This document shows positions 34,620-46,376 of a stretch of DNA of 64,000 bases, piece after piece. The position numbers and the translations under genes were made by a program. The first letter of the stretch is position 1. Each line of letters opens with the position of its first letter. Source of the stretch: Monocercomonoides exilis (lineage: Eukaryota; Preaxostyla; Oxymonadida; Polymastigidae); assembly GCA_001643675.2 (NCBI GenBank), contig LSRY02000038.1, forward strand, positions 599,001 to 663,000. The letters run 5' to 3'. The notes below the pieces were generated by a model. The model was not told the origin of the DNA. It did no database searches and saw only the letters and a list, made by a program, of their open reading frames with translations.

Positions 34620-35940
34620 TCATTGTCCGAGAAATCCTTTTGCACAAACGCAATCTTCATTCAGTCAATCAGAATCTCTTCGCAGAGCTTTGTTGCCATA
34701 TCTTGTCACAATGGATAATAAATGTGAATTCAAATTCAAATTAATGGACTAATCAATCCTCCATTTTCCCCATAAAAGCCGCACAATCATCAGTGAAAAC
34801 GCCCACCATTTCACTCAAAATTCATTTGATTCTATCAGAATGTAACATCAGCAGCATCTTTATATTCGATCCATTATCTGCCCCTCATATCATTCAACTT
34901 TTGAAGTTGTTAAATCTGCTGAAAAGAAACAACTTGCAGTCGCAGCTGTTGCTAATTCTGTATGCATCGATGATGATCATTTGAAGGATTTATATTCAAT
35001 TTCATCATCATCATCATCATCATCTTATTTTTCTTCTTCTTCTTCCACTCCGAACTTCAATGCATGATCAACAAATAAAATGATAATAACCTATTGCTTT
35101 ATATTGATTGATGGTGGTGATCTTTCTCGGTTGATTTGCCTTTATGATCCGAATGTGGTTGTTATGTTTTGTCACGTGCAGAGCTGCAGGCAGAAGCGGT
35201 TGGGTATTTGAAAAAGCTTCTTGTGGCTGGTGAATCTAGGCAGTTGTCTCTTTGATCAGCGTGTTTGGTATTCTTTATCAACTACACCATTCCCGAGGTG
35301 GAGAAGCGAAGATAAGAAGGCGGCAGAAGATGATCATCTATCATAAGCACCATCGATTAACCCTGCAGATGCATCGGTGGTGGCAGCTTCAAACACGTCT
35401 ACAGCAGCGATGGACAACATCGAAAGGCGGCTACCGATTTTGGAGCCAGAGGCGGCTGTGGTGGATGAAAATCACAGATAGTTGCTTCTGAGGGAGCAAC
35501 AGACGCTTCGAGGGATGTGTTGTGGAGCGGTGTGCGATGCTGTAAAGGGGTGTTGTACGTGTGCGTATTATGTGGCACTTTCAGCGATGCTTTCTGTTCC
35601 GCTGGTAGTTCAACTTCCGTAACTTGCAGTATTGGTGGACACGAAGTCGGGGAGCAAGCGGATCTTTGCAGCGCCAGACGTGAATGCGTTCCCGTCAATC
35701 TACAACCTATTTGACGCGTTGTTGCAGATATAGCGATTGTCTCAGTTAAAATATTTGGTGGTGAAGCTGGACGACGAAATGATGTGGTGAGGGATTGCAG
35801 TGTGTGAAGCGAGAAAGATTGTGGAGAAGGTGCTGGAGGAAAAGAAGCTGAGAAAGAAGAAGCAGAAAAGAGAAGCAAAGAAAAAAAGAGAGAAGAGAAA
35901 AAAAGGAAAAGGAAAGTTTAAAAGTATTCAAAAAGTGGAA
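34620..35940 (+). pseudogene. Decayed ARM-like gene, copy 2 (paralogue of 22445-24700)
   Basis: EVVKSAEKKQLAVAAVANSV and a Ser tract (34890-35040) are followed by LSRLICLYDPNVVVMFCHVQ, which aligns with the IIYISDPDVDAVFLFIKSYR part of copy 1. Then NTSTAAMDNIERRLPILEPE (copy 1: SYTSVAAMEEIERWL), YYVALSAMLSVPLVVQLP, TAA at 35620-35622, DTKSGSKRIFAAPDVNAFPS, TAG at 35731-35733, LVVKLDDEMMW, TGA at 35788-35790 and GIAVCEARKIVEKVLEE. Where copy 1 is readable, these three stops face Ser, Trp and Arg. The gene ends in a Lys/Glu-rich run (35830-35930). It is clearly non-functional and valuable for judging the other stop-containing frames. Confidence 0.65.
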
Positions 35941-36898
35941 GCTGACTTGAGTAGATGATTGGAGAAGAAAAGGAAGATGATCAGAGGTGATTGAGCAACA
36001 TCTGGGCAGGAATTAAACTGAGGCAGAGGTTCCGAGGCAGGAAATGATATTTTTCCTTTATTTTCACAGCATACACTACAAAAATCCATTGAAAAGCCAA
36101 TTTTCCTCAGAGGAGTTAGAATTGTTGCATTCTTTGAAAACATCAAGTTCATCCTCACTTCTCCCTCATCATCGTAGACAGATCATTTTCACAGCCTCCT
36201 CCAATTTGTTCTCTTTGACTTTCTCAACTTCAAATCACAGAAATGCTCATTTGATTATCAAAATGCCAAAGTGAATTTTTGGTCACATTGGCAAATGATA
36301 AAAAAAAAAAAGAAAAGAAGATGATTTAAATTGAGATTTTCTTTGATGATAAAAAGAATTAAGCAAAAATTGGTGAATAATTTAGAAAAATAAAAAAATA
36401 ATAAAACTTTGAAACGAACAGCTTCAATTGTTCAACTGAAATGAAAAAACAATCGAAAACAAATCGAAAAGAGATCAAAATGAGATATCTTTGAAGCATG
36501 TCCAACCATCTGCCAATAGAGCAAAAGCAGCTTCAAAGAAAGAATGAACGAATGAAAAGTCATGTTTTTTTGTTATGTTGTGGAATTGTCTTTATTGGCA
36601 TGTTCTCAAATCTGTTCATTCAAGGCTTCACAAATAATATCTTCAGTGCAAATGAAACAAACCTTCTTGCCGAATTATCAGTCTTCTTCCATTTCTGGCG
36701 AAACAACTTCAACGCTTACCATCTCGCATCAATGTTTAACTGCAATGCATCTTTTCATTAATGATGACAATTGATCTCATTTCAATCAATAACTCTCATT
36801 ATTCCCTCCCTATTCTATCCTCATCGTTAAGTGTATTTTCTTTCCAGTTCTGTTCTGATGCTTCTGTAATATTTCTTTGATCAAATTCATTGTCTCTA
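35941..36898. other. No supportable gene
   Basis: Fragments such as VSVEVVSPEMEED and CFICTEDIICEALNEQ on the minus strand at 36600-36720 suggest another eroded gene, but TGA stops break them. Confidence 0.3.
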
Positions 36899-37738
36899 TC
36901 ATTTCTTCATCGTCATCTGCTGTATCATTGGCTTCATCATCAATTTTATCGAGGCAACCGATTCGTCACACTTCATCCACTCTGGCACTTCACTTCCAAT
37001 ATATATTTTCCAATAATCTATAATCGTTTTCTCATCCTTATCTTTAAATTTATTGTTGTGCCTCATCCATTCTGGAGGTTCAGTTTCAGTGAATTGGATC
37101 CAGTGCATGGCCATTGTCCTTCCGTACTTATCTGTAATTGTAATTTCATGCTTCATCCACTCAGGCGGCTCTGTCTTTTTCTCAGAAATCCACTTCATCG
37201 CAAATGTCCTTCCATCCTTGTTGCCTTCCGCGTTATCCATTAACATCCACAATGGAGGTTTTGCTCGAACATTATCTATTCACAGAATCGCTGTTGTTTT
37301 CCCTTCCTTATTACCAAATTCGTGGCTAAGCCTCATCCACTTGGGAGGTTCTGTCTTCACATTCGCAATCCACAACACTGCCATTGTTCTCCCTTCCTTG
37401 TCATTAAGCCTTATATCGTGTCTCATCCATTCTGGTGGTTCTGTTTTCACTTTCTCAATCCACAACATGGCCATTGTTTTTCCAAGAATATCTGCAAGAA
37501 TATTACTGTGCCTCATCCAATTTGGTGGTTCTGTCTTCACATTTATAATCCACAGCATCGCCATTGTGCATCCGTTATAATCCGAGATCGAAGCTTCATG
37601 TCTTATTTCCCATGATGGAACTGATTTCTTCTCAGAAATCCATCTCATTGCTTTCGTTCTTCCAATCGCGTCCTTTTTCAATGCAAGACGCTGTAAACTA
37701 AGATTATAATGGATATGTTGTCTATTATCCACAGACAT
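36899..37738 (-). pseudogene. Protein of about eight 30-residue Trp-rich repeats, one Trp codon now TGA
   Basis: The start at 37738 reads MSVDNRQHIHYNLSLQRLAL. Tandem 30-residue units follow, of the form G.TMAMLWI..VKTEPP.WMRHD (for example GRTMAVLWIANVKTEPPKWM), giving a 90-bp DNA period. The frame hits TGA at 37280-37282 and then continues in frame for another 118 codons of the same repeats (DGRTFAMKWISEKKTEPPEW) to a TGA at 36899-36901. The internal TGA sits exactly where the other units have Trp: GKTTAIL-stop-IDNVRAKPP. The unit resembles degenerate ankyrin-like repeats of parabasalids and oxymonads that share a T.AM...A/W core. It is a recent nonsense allele (TGG to TGA), a sequencing error, or a read-through gene. 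No signal peptide. Function unknown. Confidence 0.65.
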
Positions 37739-38200
37739 TTCAATTAATGAATTCTATCTGCAATAGAAGTCGAGAAAATTAAAATTGTTCGAAAATGGTG
37801 TTTTCAGAATATATTATGTATTCGATCATAATTGAATAATATTTTTTTGAAGTTGGTTTTTTTTATCTGAAAAATTTTAAAAAAATATATTTTTATCATA
37901 TCATTTGTTAGTCATTCCAAAAATAATTTGTGAATCAAAATGAAAAGCGTAATTTTGAAAAATAACAAAATTGTGAATAATTAAGTAAGTTTTATTTTCT
38001 TCTTGTGCGGTTGTGTATTTTGTTTTGTATTAGCAACTCTCTGCAAAATCATTACCTCTAACATTCGCAACATTAATTTTCTCTGTTAAATTTCATCTGT
38101 TGTCTGTCTGATTGATTCACCCATTCACTTCCAGTGCGCCAAAAAGGCAGGAACTTCGCAATAGAGTCAGAAGATACCATGTGCTTGAACAAAACATCTT
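37739..38200. other. AT-rich spacer
   Basis: No gene seen. Confidence 0.4.
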
Positions 38201-38268
38201 ATTAACACACACACACAGACAGACAGACAGACAGATATATACACACGCACAAATGGACGTGTAGAGAA

Positions 38269-38299
<31 letters not shown>

Positions 38300-38630
38300 A
38301 AGAGAAAGAGAAAGAAGAGAAAAAAGAAGGAGAAGAAGAAGAAGAAGAAGAAGAAAGGAAGAAAAAGAGGAAGCTGATGATCAGGAAGAAGAGGAAGAAG
38401 GAGGAGAAGGAGAAGGCGAAGAGGAAGAAGAAGAATCAATTGAAGAAGAAGAAGAGGAGGAGGAGAAGGAAGAAGAAGAAGAAGAAGAAGAAGAAGAAGA
38501 AGAAGAAGAAGAAGAAGAAGAAGAAGAAGAAGAAGAAGAAGAAGAAGAAGGATGAAGAGGAGAAGGAAAGAAATTTGAAGAAGAAGAAGAAGAAGGAAAT
38601 GAAGAAGAGGAAGAGGAAGAAGAATAAGGA
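38201..38630. repeat. Compound microsatellite
   Basis: (CA)n, (AGAC)n, (AGAGAA)n and a long (GAA)n tract with GAG interruptions follow one another. The open frames through it (poly-Lys on plus, poly-Leu/Phe on minus) are by-products of the repeat. Confidence 0.85.
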
Positions 38631-39316
38631 GTAGTAGAAGAATCGTATATTCTGAGTATGGAATCTCCACATTTGAGTTTTTTTCAGGCTAATTGGCGAG
38701 AATGCGAATTGAAGCTAATGGAACGATCTAGTGACGATAATAATAATAGTTGTCCGTGTGAAACAAAGCATTCTTCAGAAATGAACCATTCTAACAAATT
38801 GAAACTTCAAAATATCGTTTTTTTTTCTCATTTTTTTTAATTTTATTTATTCATTTTCAGAACAATGGTTTGTTGAAGCTCTACAAAATTCTTCACTGAT
38901 AGTTTAGTCTTCTTCTTCTTTTAATTTCTCTTTTTCCACGAAACATTTTGATGTCTCATCTGAATCCTTTCCTTATATATTCTGTGCATCAGCTTTCACT
39001 TAACAAATACATTTTCATGCTCCAAATGAACCATCTCCATTCCGTTTATTCTTTCTTTGTCCTCACTTCATTCTTCCTTTCTGCTTCCCTCTCTGCCCAA
39101 CTTCACTGTTTCTCATGAAACATCTCCATATTTTTTATCTCAAATTCCTTCGGGTTCTTTCTGATGTTATCATTCGCAATCTCTTCAAATTCTTCTGTTC
39201 TTCTTTATTGATTTCCCCATTGTCAGATCAAATCAATTGAGACAATCTGCACAATCAATTCCATTATCAAAATAAAGGCAATCTTGACACGCATTGAGCT
39301 TGCTTTGTTTCTTCCT

Positions 39317-40860
39317 TCAACAGTTTTCCATGCCCTTTTGCTTCAGTTTCGCTTTTATTCTTTGAAATGAATGAGCCGATTGGTAACCAAACATCTGCAC
39401 TTCCATTGATAAGTTCACTGACATCTCAACCTCTGCTGGTGCCTCTCGAAGAATGCTCCCTTGTATTTCCCCAAAGGACTCCTTTTCCGATGCAAGCCCT
39501 TTTGCATCAAACTCGTATCGATGCAACAATTCTACTGTTCCGACAATTGTTTGAAGCCGGAAAAACAGATTGCAGTCCAAAAGGGGCTCCACCTGGAATC
39601 TGATTGCGACCTCGCTCATTTGCTTCTGCTTCATTTCCCACCTCGTGGGCGGAATGGAGTGTGGGTATGAAGAAGGGAGACAGCCTGTGGTGGTGAATGC
39701 CTGCAAGCGTGCATCCGCTGTCCAGCATCCACAGAGAGGTGTTGTCTTTCGCGCCGTCTCCCCCTTTCAAGCTCGCCAGCGTCAGCGACGCCCCATCGGA
39801 GCAGGCGATGTTCCGGCGGGCAGACGGATAGCTGCTGGCCGAAGGGCTGCTGCGGGCGGAGGGGCTGTTCCCCACAAACTTTGCATCGTCCATGCGGACA
39901 GTGCCTCCCGAGACAGACAGCGCTCCATCCGATGCGTTTGCCACCGTGAGATCGCTGATGGCTGCTGTTGTGTTGCACAGATGGACCAGCGATGCATTCC
40001 ACGAGCAGATGCTGTCTGCGCTGTTTCCGTTTCCATTTGCACTTTCAGCTGTTCCTGAGGGTGCTCCCTCAAACACACACATGGCCAGCGAGAGATCTGC
40101 TGCATTGCTCACACTCACAACGCTCCCCTGCTGTGCTTGTTCATTTGCCTCGTTGTTAGAGGATGGGTCACATTCCAAGCAGGTAAAGTTGGACAGGGCT
40201 ATGCGTGCAGAGGGGGAAGACGCAGAAAACACACAAAGCCGAAGGAGGTACTGATACTGGTGCCGGAGCCTGTGTTTGTGCAGTTGCGGAAAGACGAGCC
40301 GGAAAAGGCAATGTCTCCTGTGGTAGTGGCGGGGAGGCAGAGGATGACGCCCTGCGAAAACACCAGATGCTCGGCTGCCACACTGTGTACCGAAGCGCTC
40401 TGGTACTGGCGGAACTCGAAGGCGCTGGCTGACAGCTGGAGGTGCTGGAGGTGCTGGAGGTTTATGTTTGAGAGGGCAACATGGTCGGCAGTGGAGAGGA
40501 GGAAAAACAGAAGAGAGAACGTGATGCGTTGGAAGGACAAGAAGTTGACATTCAGGTGGCCATTCTCGATGGCTAGCAAAGAGTAGTTGAGGAATGCTGG
40601 ATGCTCAGCTTGCTCTGTGGTTGACAAAATGGTAGAGGAAGCAAAATGAACAAAGAAGAGAAAAATGTGGCCATCGGTGTGGCGCACAACTGCGCTGCCT
40701 GTGTGCGAAAAGTACTGGTTGAAGAGGAAGTCGAGACGCTCAATCCGGACATTTGTGGATGTTGCGAAGATAACAGGGTAGCGCCGGATGAAGGAGTCAA
40801 AAAGGAAGAATGCAGAGTACGGGGTTCAGACAAGCAGATGCTCACGCTTGTTGCGCTGCA
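39317..40860 (-). pseudogene. Beta-helix protein gene with two frameshifts
   Basis: GC-rich compared with its surroundings. Reading from the right: TSTNVRIERLDFLFNQYFSH ... LVFSQGVILCLPATTTGDIA, SFRNCTNTGSGTSIS in one frame (to about 40235); ARIALSNFTCLECDPSSNN ... VSGGTVRMDDAKFVGNS ... LWMLDSGCTLAG, FFIPTLHS in a second (to about 39655); and VAIRFQVEPLLDCNLFFRLQ plus ASEKESFGEIQGSILREAPA in a third. The order matches the C-terminal half of beta-helix surface proteins, where a ...FIPTL block is followed by a beta-sandwich-like region. The frame changes fall mid-domain without splice signals, so the gene is broken. No membrane helix was reached. The N-terminal part is missing. Confidence 0.65.
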
Positions 40861-40899
40861 CATTTTTTGTGGTACTCTGGAAACTTCTTTGAATTAATT

Positions 40900-42159
40900 C
40901 CACTCAACTGCGACGCATTGCTAAGCTTTATTTTTCTCTCAGCTTTTTCCACTTGGGCTCTTTTATATTCTCAAATGGCTTGTTCCTTCTTGTTGAATGT
41001 TCTTTATCTTTAGGTGTTCCACATTCAAAATTAATTTTTGTAGCACAAAAATATTTCCTTCTGACAATTCAGAGATCGTTATAGATATGATTTGAAAAAG
41101 TTGACTCTATTGCAAATATATCAACTTTAAGGTGATTTTATAATAATTCCTGAAATAATAATACATTAATGAAAAAACAAATTACAGACTTCAATCTTAA
41201 TATTTTTTTTTGATTATTCGAACTATTTCGAGCAATATTTGTTTTTTCGAAACGTTATTATCCATTTTGAGCTCTGAATAATTCTGATTCAGTTTAAATT
41301 TAAATTGTAATCAGTATATTTATTATTTTGAAAAATAATCAAAGCAAAACTTGATGGTTTCATGAATTAACAATTGCAAAGTTGTTCAATCAAGAAAAAC
41401 ACATTTTTATTGAAAATTTGATATTAAAATTTTGATCAAAAAATATGATCCATAATTTTTTGATTCAAAAAATTTGTTTTGAAGAGGTTTGTAATGAACT
41501 TGCTAGCATTTTTGTGAAATATTGATTTTTTCATGAGAATTATGGAAACGGAGTGAAAAATAATTAACTTTCAAAGGTCAAATTTTTGATCTGCGGTGAC
41601 TTCTCATAAAAAAATACCCAAATGATTCAAATATTTATAGACAAATGAAGAAGAATATTTTTGGATGAAATGAATTTGGAAAAATCCTGTTGCAATAATG
41701 GATTGGCACATAATTCGAGAATTTGAAAAGAAGAAGATAATGGTTTCACACAACGAAGATTGAGGATTTGCAAATCAGAAATGCTGAGAGAAAGAATAAA
41801 AAAATAATAAAAGCTGGTGATGGTGAAGAGAAAAATGATAAATATGAATGAGAAGAAACATGTTGTTTTGATCTTGGATGGAAATGAAAATATCTCTTTT
41901 CTTTCTTTCTTTCTTTCTTTTTCATTTTCCACATCTTCATTTCTTCATTCGTCTGCCTCTTTTGAAACTCTAAATCTATTCAATTCCATTTTTGACTGTC
42001 ATCTCATATTCATTTTGTTAACATTCTATTCTGAGATTACGAAGCAAGAAATGCAATTGAAAAGAACATTTTTCTTCACAAATACACAATTTTCTCAGGG
42101 TAGAACATTCGCCACAAAGGACGAAAAGTCGAAATATCAGAATCATCAATTTCTCCAAC
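40900..42159. repeat. AT-rich DNA holding dispersed repeat A, copy 3
   Basis: 41340-41610 on the minus strand is a diverged copy of the repeat at 19697-19980 (shared TTTCCATAATTCT, GATCAAAAATTTGACC, TGAATCAAAAAATTAT). I see no gene in the remainder. Confidence 0.5.
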
Positions 42160-43162
42160 TCAACAAGGTCTTTGATTCAAGCTTATCAATGAATCTTCAT
42201 ACACTTCTTCCCCCAACAAGTCGAATATTTTTCTCTTAATTTCTATTCGCTGTACTTCCTTGCTTCCATCTTTCATCTTGCTTTTCAACAATCTTTTTAT
42301 GAACCGGAAATTATTGAAATGTTCTTTGATATGAGAATCATTTTCGTATGGATGTGTAATTTCCTCCAAAAACGTATTAACAGCCCCACTTCTTAACAAA
42401 TAGTCCACATGCTTTGCTTTGCTTCCGGTAAAATTATTACAAAAGTTGATCCAATTGAATATTTTACTCTACAATCCTTCGATAACCAAAATGCTCCAGT
42501 CATGCTTCCAACAAGTCCAACAAATTCTTTATTCCACACCTGAGATGATTCCAAGCAATTGTTAATCACTTCTATCCATTTATTTATGGAACATACTTCT
42601 TTCTTTTCAATTGAATACGGAACAGACTCCACTTCTCTCTTCCAATCCACATTTCTTGTTAGCTCTTCCAGCTCTCTTGTTGCCTCTCTCGCAAAACACA
42701 AATCATTCACAATCTCTTCTTCCAAATACTCATCGTAAAATAATCGGTCTATCAAAAACTTCCAATCAGATCAGCAGGCAAGATGTATCTGGTTGTTGTG
42801 TCCTTTAGAAATTTGATTATTTCCGTCACTTCTTTCACTTGCAGTACTTTCTGAATTATCTTTTTGGAGTAGAAAAAATATAATTAAATCAGAATCGACA
42901 AAGATGAAATTCAAACAGTCCATAGCTCAATTTTGATCAACGTATCCAAAGCAATTTCAACTTAATTTGGTTCTTCTTCACTTTTCTTATTGTTCAATGC
43001 AGCGCTCAACAAGCATGATGTGGATACAAAATAAAATCCCAGAAGCGATCTGCTTTGACAAGTTATACGATTGACCTTGTTTATATCAAATGGCAGCATA
43101 ACATTCTTTTCGTTATCAAACTTCTCCTCTTCAAAATAAATCACTTCCTCCATTTTTTTCAC
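42160..43162 (-). pseudogene. Helical-repeat family, frameshifted copy
   Basis: 43162-42962 is an eroded exon 2 (FVSTSCLLSAALNNKKSEEE, then a stop, matching ICVPCLLKAALNKEESEE). 42850-42393 is exon 3: VKEVTEIIKFLKDTT, then LFYDEYLEEEIVNDLCFARE, ATRELEELTRNVDWKREV and VWNKEFVGLVGSMTGAF. After a frameshift near 42410, VDYLLRSGAVNTFLEEI and KRKIFDLLGEEVYEDSLISL follow. It matches the intact gene at 30748-32235 throughout but carries stops and at least one frameshift. It lies just left of the fold-back element. Confidence 0.7.
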
Positions 43163-43273
43163 GAACGAAGAACCATCGTTTCTTCAAGGAAGAATCAAAG
43201 TTAAAAATGATTTGAGAAACATTCTTATTCTTGTAATTCAACTTTATTCTCGCAGAGGAAATTAATTTTGATA

Positions 43274-44347
43274 CATATTCTGAGGTTTTTCAATATTTGA
43301 GAAAGAATCAGGGTGATTTATAAACCCGAACATTTTTAATAACCCGGTTATTTTTTTTGTTCGTTGAAACAGAATAAATAGATTATAAAAATTAAAAAGG
43401 CAAACATTTATTTATATATTTAACTATTTTATGGCAGCACTAAAATTTTTTTGTTTCAATTTTAGTTTTTGATGAAGATCAAAGGAATTTTTAATTTATT
43501 TTTGATCATTTGTTTTGCTTGTTTTTGGGCAACTCTCTTTCTTTGTTTATTTTCAATTACAAGGTCATAAAACATACATAATGAAGTTTTATTATTCGAA
43601 ATGTTCTATGTTTTTATCTTTTTTTTCGAATGTTTTTCTCATTTCATCATTTTTGTCAAAAAATATGAAAAAGTGAAAATTTCTGAACTTTTATTTGATA
43701 TTGTGATATATACGTAACAATTTCATGTAAATATGATAAAATTGCATTGATACTCTTCATTATAAGTCATTTTAAATTAAATTGAAAACAAAATGAGCAT
43801 TTTTATCATTTTCAAAATTTGATTTGTACAATGAAAACAACAACATTTCACAAAGATTTTACAAGGTGATTGCTTAATGCAAACATTTTTCTTTTCATTC
43901 ACATCATTTTTATTATGAAAAAAATATTGAACAGCTCATAATTTTCACTTTTTCATATTTTTTGACAAAAATGATGAAATGAGAAAAACATTCGAAAAAA
44001 AAGATAAAAACATAGAACATTTCGAATAATAAAACTTCATTATGTATGTTTTATGACCTTGTAATTGAAAATAAACAAAGAAAGAGAGTTGCCCAAAAAC
44101 AAGCAAAACAAATGATCAAAAATAAATTAAAAATTCCTTTGATCTTCATCAAAAACTAAAATTGAAACAAAAAAATTTTAGTGCTGCCATAAAATAGTTA
44201 AATATATAAATAAATGTTTGCCTTTTTAATTTTTATAATCTATTTATTCTGTTTCAACGAACAAAAAAAATAACCGGGTTATTAAAAATGTTCGGGTTTA
44301 TAAATCACCCTGATTCTTTCTCAAATATTGAAAAACCTCAGAATATG
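43274..44347. mobile_element. Fold-back element, 1.07 kb, arms about 407 bp
   Basis: 43274-43680 and 43941-44347 are reverse complements of each other, with no mismatch that I could find, around a loop of about 260 bp. Within the arms lies CAGGGTGATTTATAAACCCG, which looks like a Tc1/mariner-type terminus. The arm identity continues about 37 bp beyond that motif (CATATTCTGAGGTTTTTC...). There is no coding capacity. It is a non-autonomous fold-back transposon, or a very recent palindromic duplication. Confidence 0.8.
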
Positions 44348-44713
44348 AATCAAAAATTCAAAAACAAAGCATCCTTGTCTTTTTTTCATTGGAAATTATA
44401 TCCAATTGAATTATTAATATCCATGGGGATTAAAATGATTAATTTTCTTCAATCATTTTAACGAAATATCTTCAATCGGAATATTTATTGGTTTGATCAA
44501 ACTTTTCAAAAATCAATCTTTTCCGGTTTTATACATATTAGCTCGTTCGCTTCTTTTAGTTTTTCCAAACTCTGATTTTTGAACGATCAAAAAAGAATAG
44601 TGTACTATTTGTCTCTTTTTTACTTCATGAGATAATCAATGATATTTGTTTTCGTGTTATTTTTGAATTAACGAACTCTTTGATAGATCTTCAAATTTTA
44701 TATTTCACTGAGA

Positions 44714-46376
44714 ATGGAAATTGATTCAGTTGAAACGAAGATAGATGGAAGTGAACAGATGGATCTGAAAGAGAAGTTATTTCGTTTGTCTGCTTTTGTA
44801 TTGTTAGAATTTGAGTATTTAAGTTTGATATGCTTATAGGAGAATTGCTTGCAGAGCTTGAAAGATGCAACGAAGATGCACAGAAGCAGAAAATTGAAGA
44901 AATGAATGAAATAATTAATGGAATGAATAAGGAAGAATTCAGATCTGTTTTCACTGTTGAGCTGTTCAACAGAATAGATCAAATGATTGAAGAAAAGAAA
45001 TTGACTTTAGAAAATGCTATTTTGTTGACGAAGAACATCGGATATCATAATGTCATTGTTAATTTGTTTCAATTTGATTTCAATATGTCTTCGCTTCGTT
45101 TCAGAATTGAAAAGATGATTGCTGAAGAAGAGAAGAAGAAAGAAGGGGAAAATGAAAAGCTTCTTGTTGGTCTCTGCGAGTGCTATTTTATTCTAAGTTT
45201 CAACTTCACTTCGGAAATGCTTTCTATTTGTGTGCCTTGCCTTTTGAAAGCTGCATTGAACAAAGAAGAAAGCGAAGAAGCACGAAAAGAAGTGGAAATG
45301 GCTTTGCTAGCTTTGAGCAGCATGGGCGTGCGTCGTGTTTGAGTGTTTATATTACATTTATAATATCATTGAATTGCCTTCTTCTTTTTCTATTCTATTC
45401 TTTTCTTTTTTCTTTTTCTTTTTCTTTTCTTTTCTTTTCTTTTCTTTTCTTTTCTTTTCTTTTCTTTTCTTTTCTTTTCTTTTCTTTTCTTTTCTTTTCT
45501 TTTTTTTTCTTTTCTTTTCTTTTCTTTTCTTTTCTTTTTCTTTTCTTTTCTTTTTTTCTTTTTCTTTTCTTTTCTTTTCTTTTTTATTTATTTTGTTAGA
45601 TTGCTGAACAAGAGCTGTATTTTCAAGAAATAAAGGAAATCATCCAATATCACCAGGAGCATCGCAACTTGACACGACTTGCCTATCAGTCTGCGATGCA
45701 ATTTTTGATGTTCAGGATTTTTTATGAAAGAAGCTTGGAAGAAGTTTTTATGAATGAGTTGCATTTTGTGAGAGAGGCTGCAAGAGAATTGGACGAGCTA
45801 ACGAAATGTGTGGATTGGGAGAGAAAAGAAGGAGAGAATGAAATAAGAAGAAAAGATACGAAAGAAGAGCTTATCATATTGAGATGGATACGAACATTGA
45901 TTCGTTATTTTTCCAACTGCACAATGTGGAAAGAAGAATTTGCGGGGCTTATCAATAGCATAGTTCAGTTATTTCGAGCAGCAAAGGATAATCACAGGGA
46001 AATTGGCAGCCAATGCGTTAACATATTGCGAAGGGCAGTAGAATACAGAACTGTGGGGGTTGATGGCTTGCTGAAAGGCGGAGCAGTTGAAGCTGTTTTG
46101 GAGGAGATACAGCGACAAACAGTGGATGACGGAATGTTATTTGATTGCTTGCAATTCTTTTTGAATATTTCAAGAAGATTGAAAGAAAAGGAGAAAGATG
46201 AAAAGGAAGAAGATGAAAGAAAAGAGATGAAAAGGAAAGTGTTTGAAAAGCTGGAAGAAGAAGGATACGAAGACACCATCACAATTATTCATGAAATGTT
46301 TGATTTTCAAAACGGAAAAAAAAATTATAATGGCAAAATATCGTTGGACATTTCTGATTATTTTGTGAATGCTTGA
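44714..46376 (+). CDS. Helical-repeat family protein, three-exon copy, 447 residues
   Basis: Exon 1 is 44714-44783 (70 nt; MEIDSVETKIDGSEQMDLKE), intron 1 is 44784-44839 (GTTTGTCTGC to TTATAG), exon 2 is 44840-45336, intron 2 is 45337-45599 (GTTTGAGTG to TTGTTAG), and exon 3 is 45600-46376, ending in TGA. The joined frame is open and follows the 30748-32235 copy along its full length: AELERCNEDAQKQKIEEMNE, LLVGLCECYFILSFNF, SICVPCLLKAALNKEESEEA, IAEQELYFQEIKEIIQYHQE, GAVEAVLEEIQRQTVDDGM, ISDYFVNA. Intron 2 is swollen by a TTTTC repeat. The centre of the gene is almost identical to the inverted copy at 47143-48829. Probably functional; role unknown. Confidence 0.8.
45060..45850 (+). repeat. 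Inverted gene-conversion tract, plus arm
   Basis: From about FQFDFNMSSLRFRIEK through intron 2 to about VDWERKEGENEI, this copy is nearly identical to 47690-48480 (minus), intron included. Outside the tract the two genes differ clearly (for example ILLTKNIGYHNVIVN against ILLLKHIGYHNIIGN, and the last 100 residues). A (TTTTC)n array fills 45380-45590. Confidence 0.8.

Noticed and set aside
38167-38672. Poly-Leu and poly-Phe ORFs
   Set aside because: Produced entirely by the compound microsatellite.
39507-40254. Plus-strand GC-rich ORFs
   Set aside because: Shadows of the beta-helix pseudogene on the minus strand.
45180-45607. Phe/Leu/Ser repeat ORFs in the helical-repeat genes
   Set aside because: They read through the intronic TTTTC array; splicing at GTTTGAG and TTAG removes it and restores the family frame.
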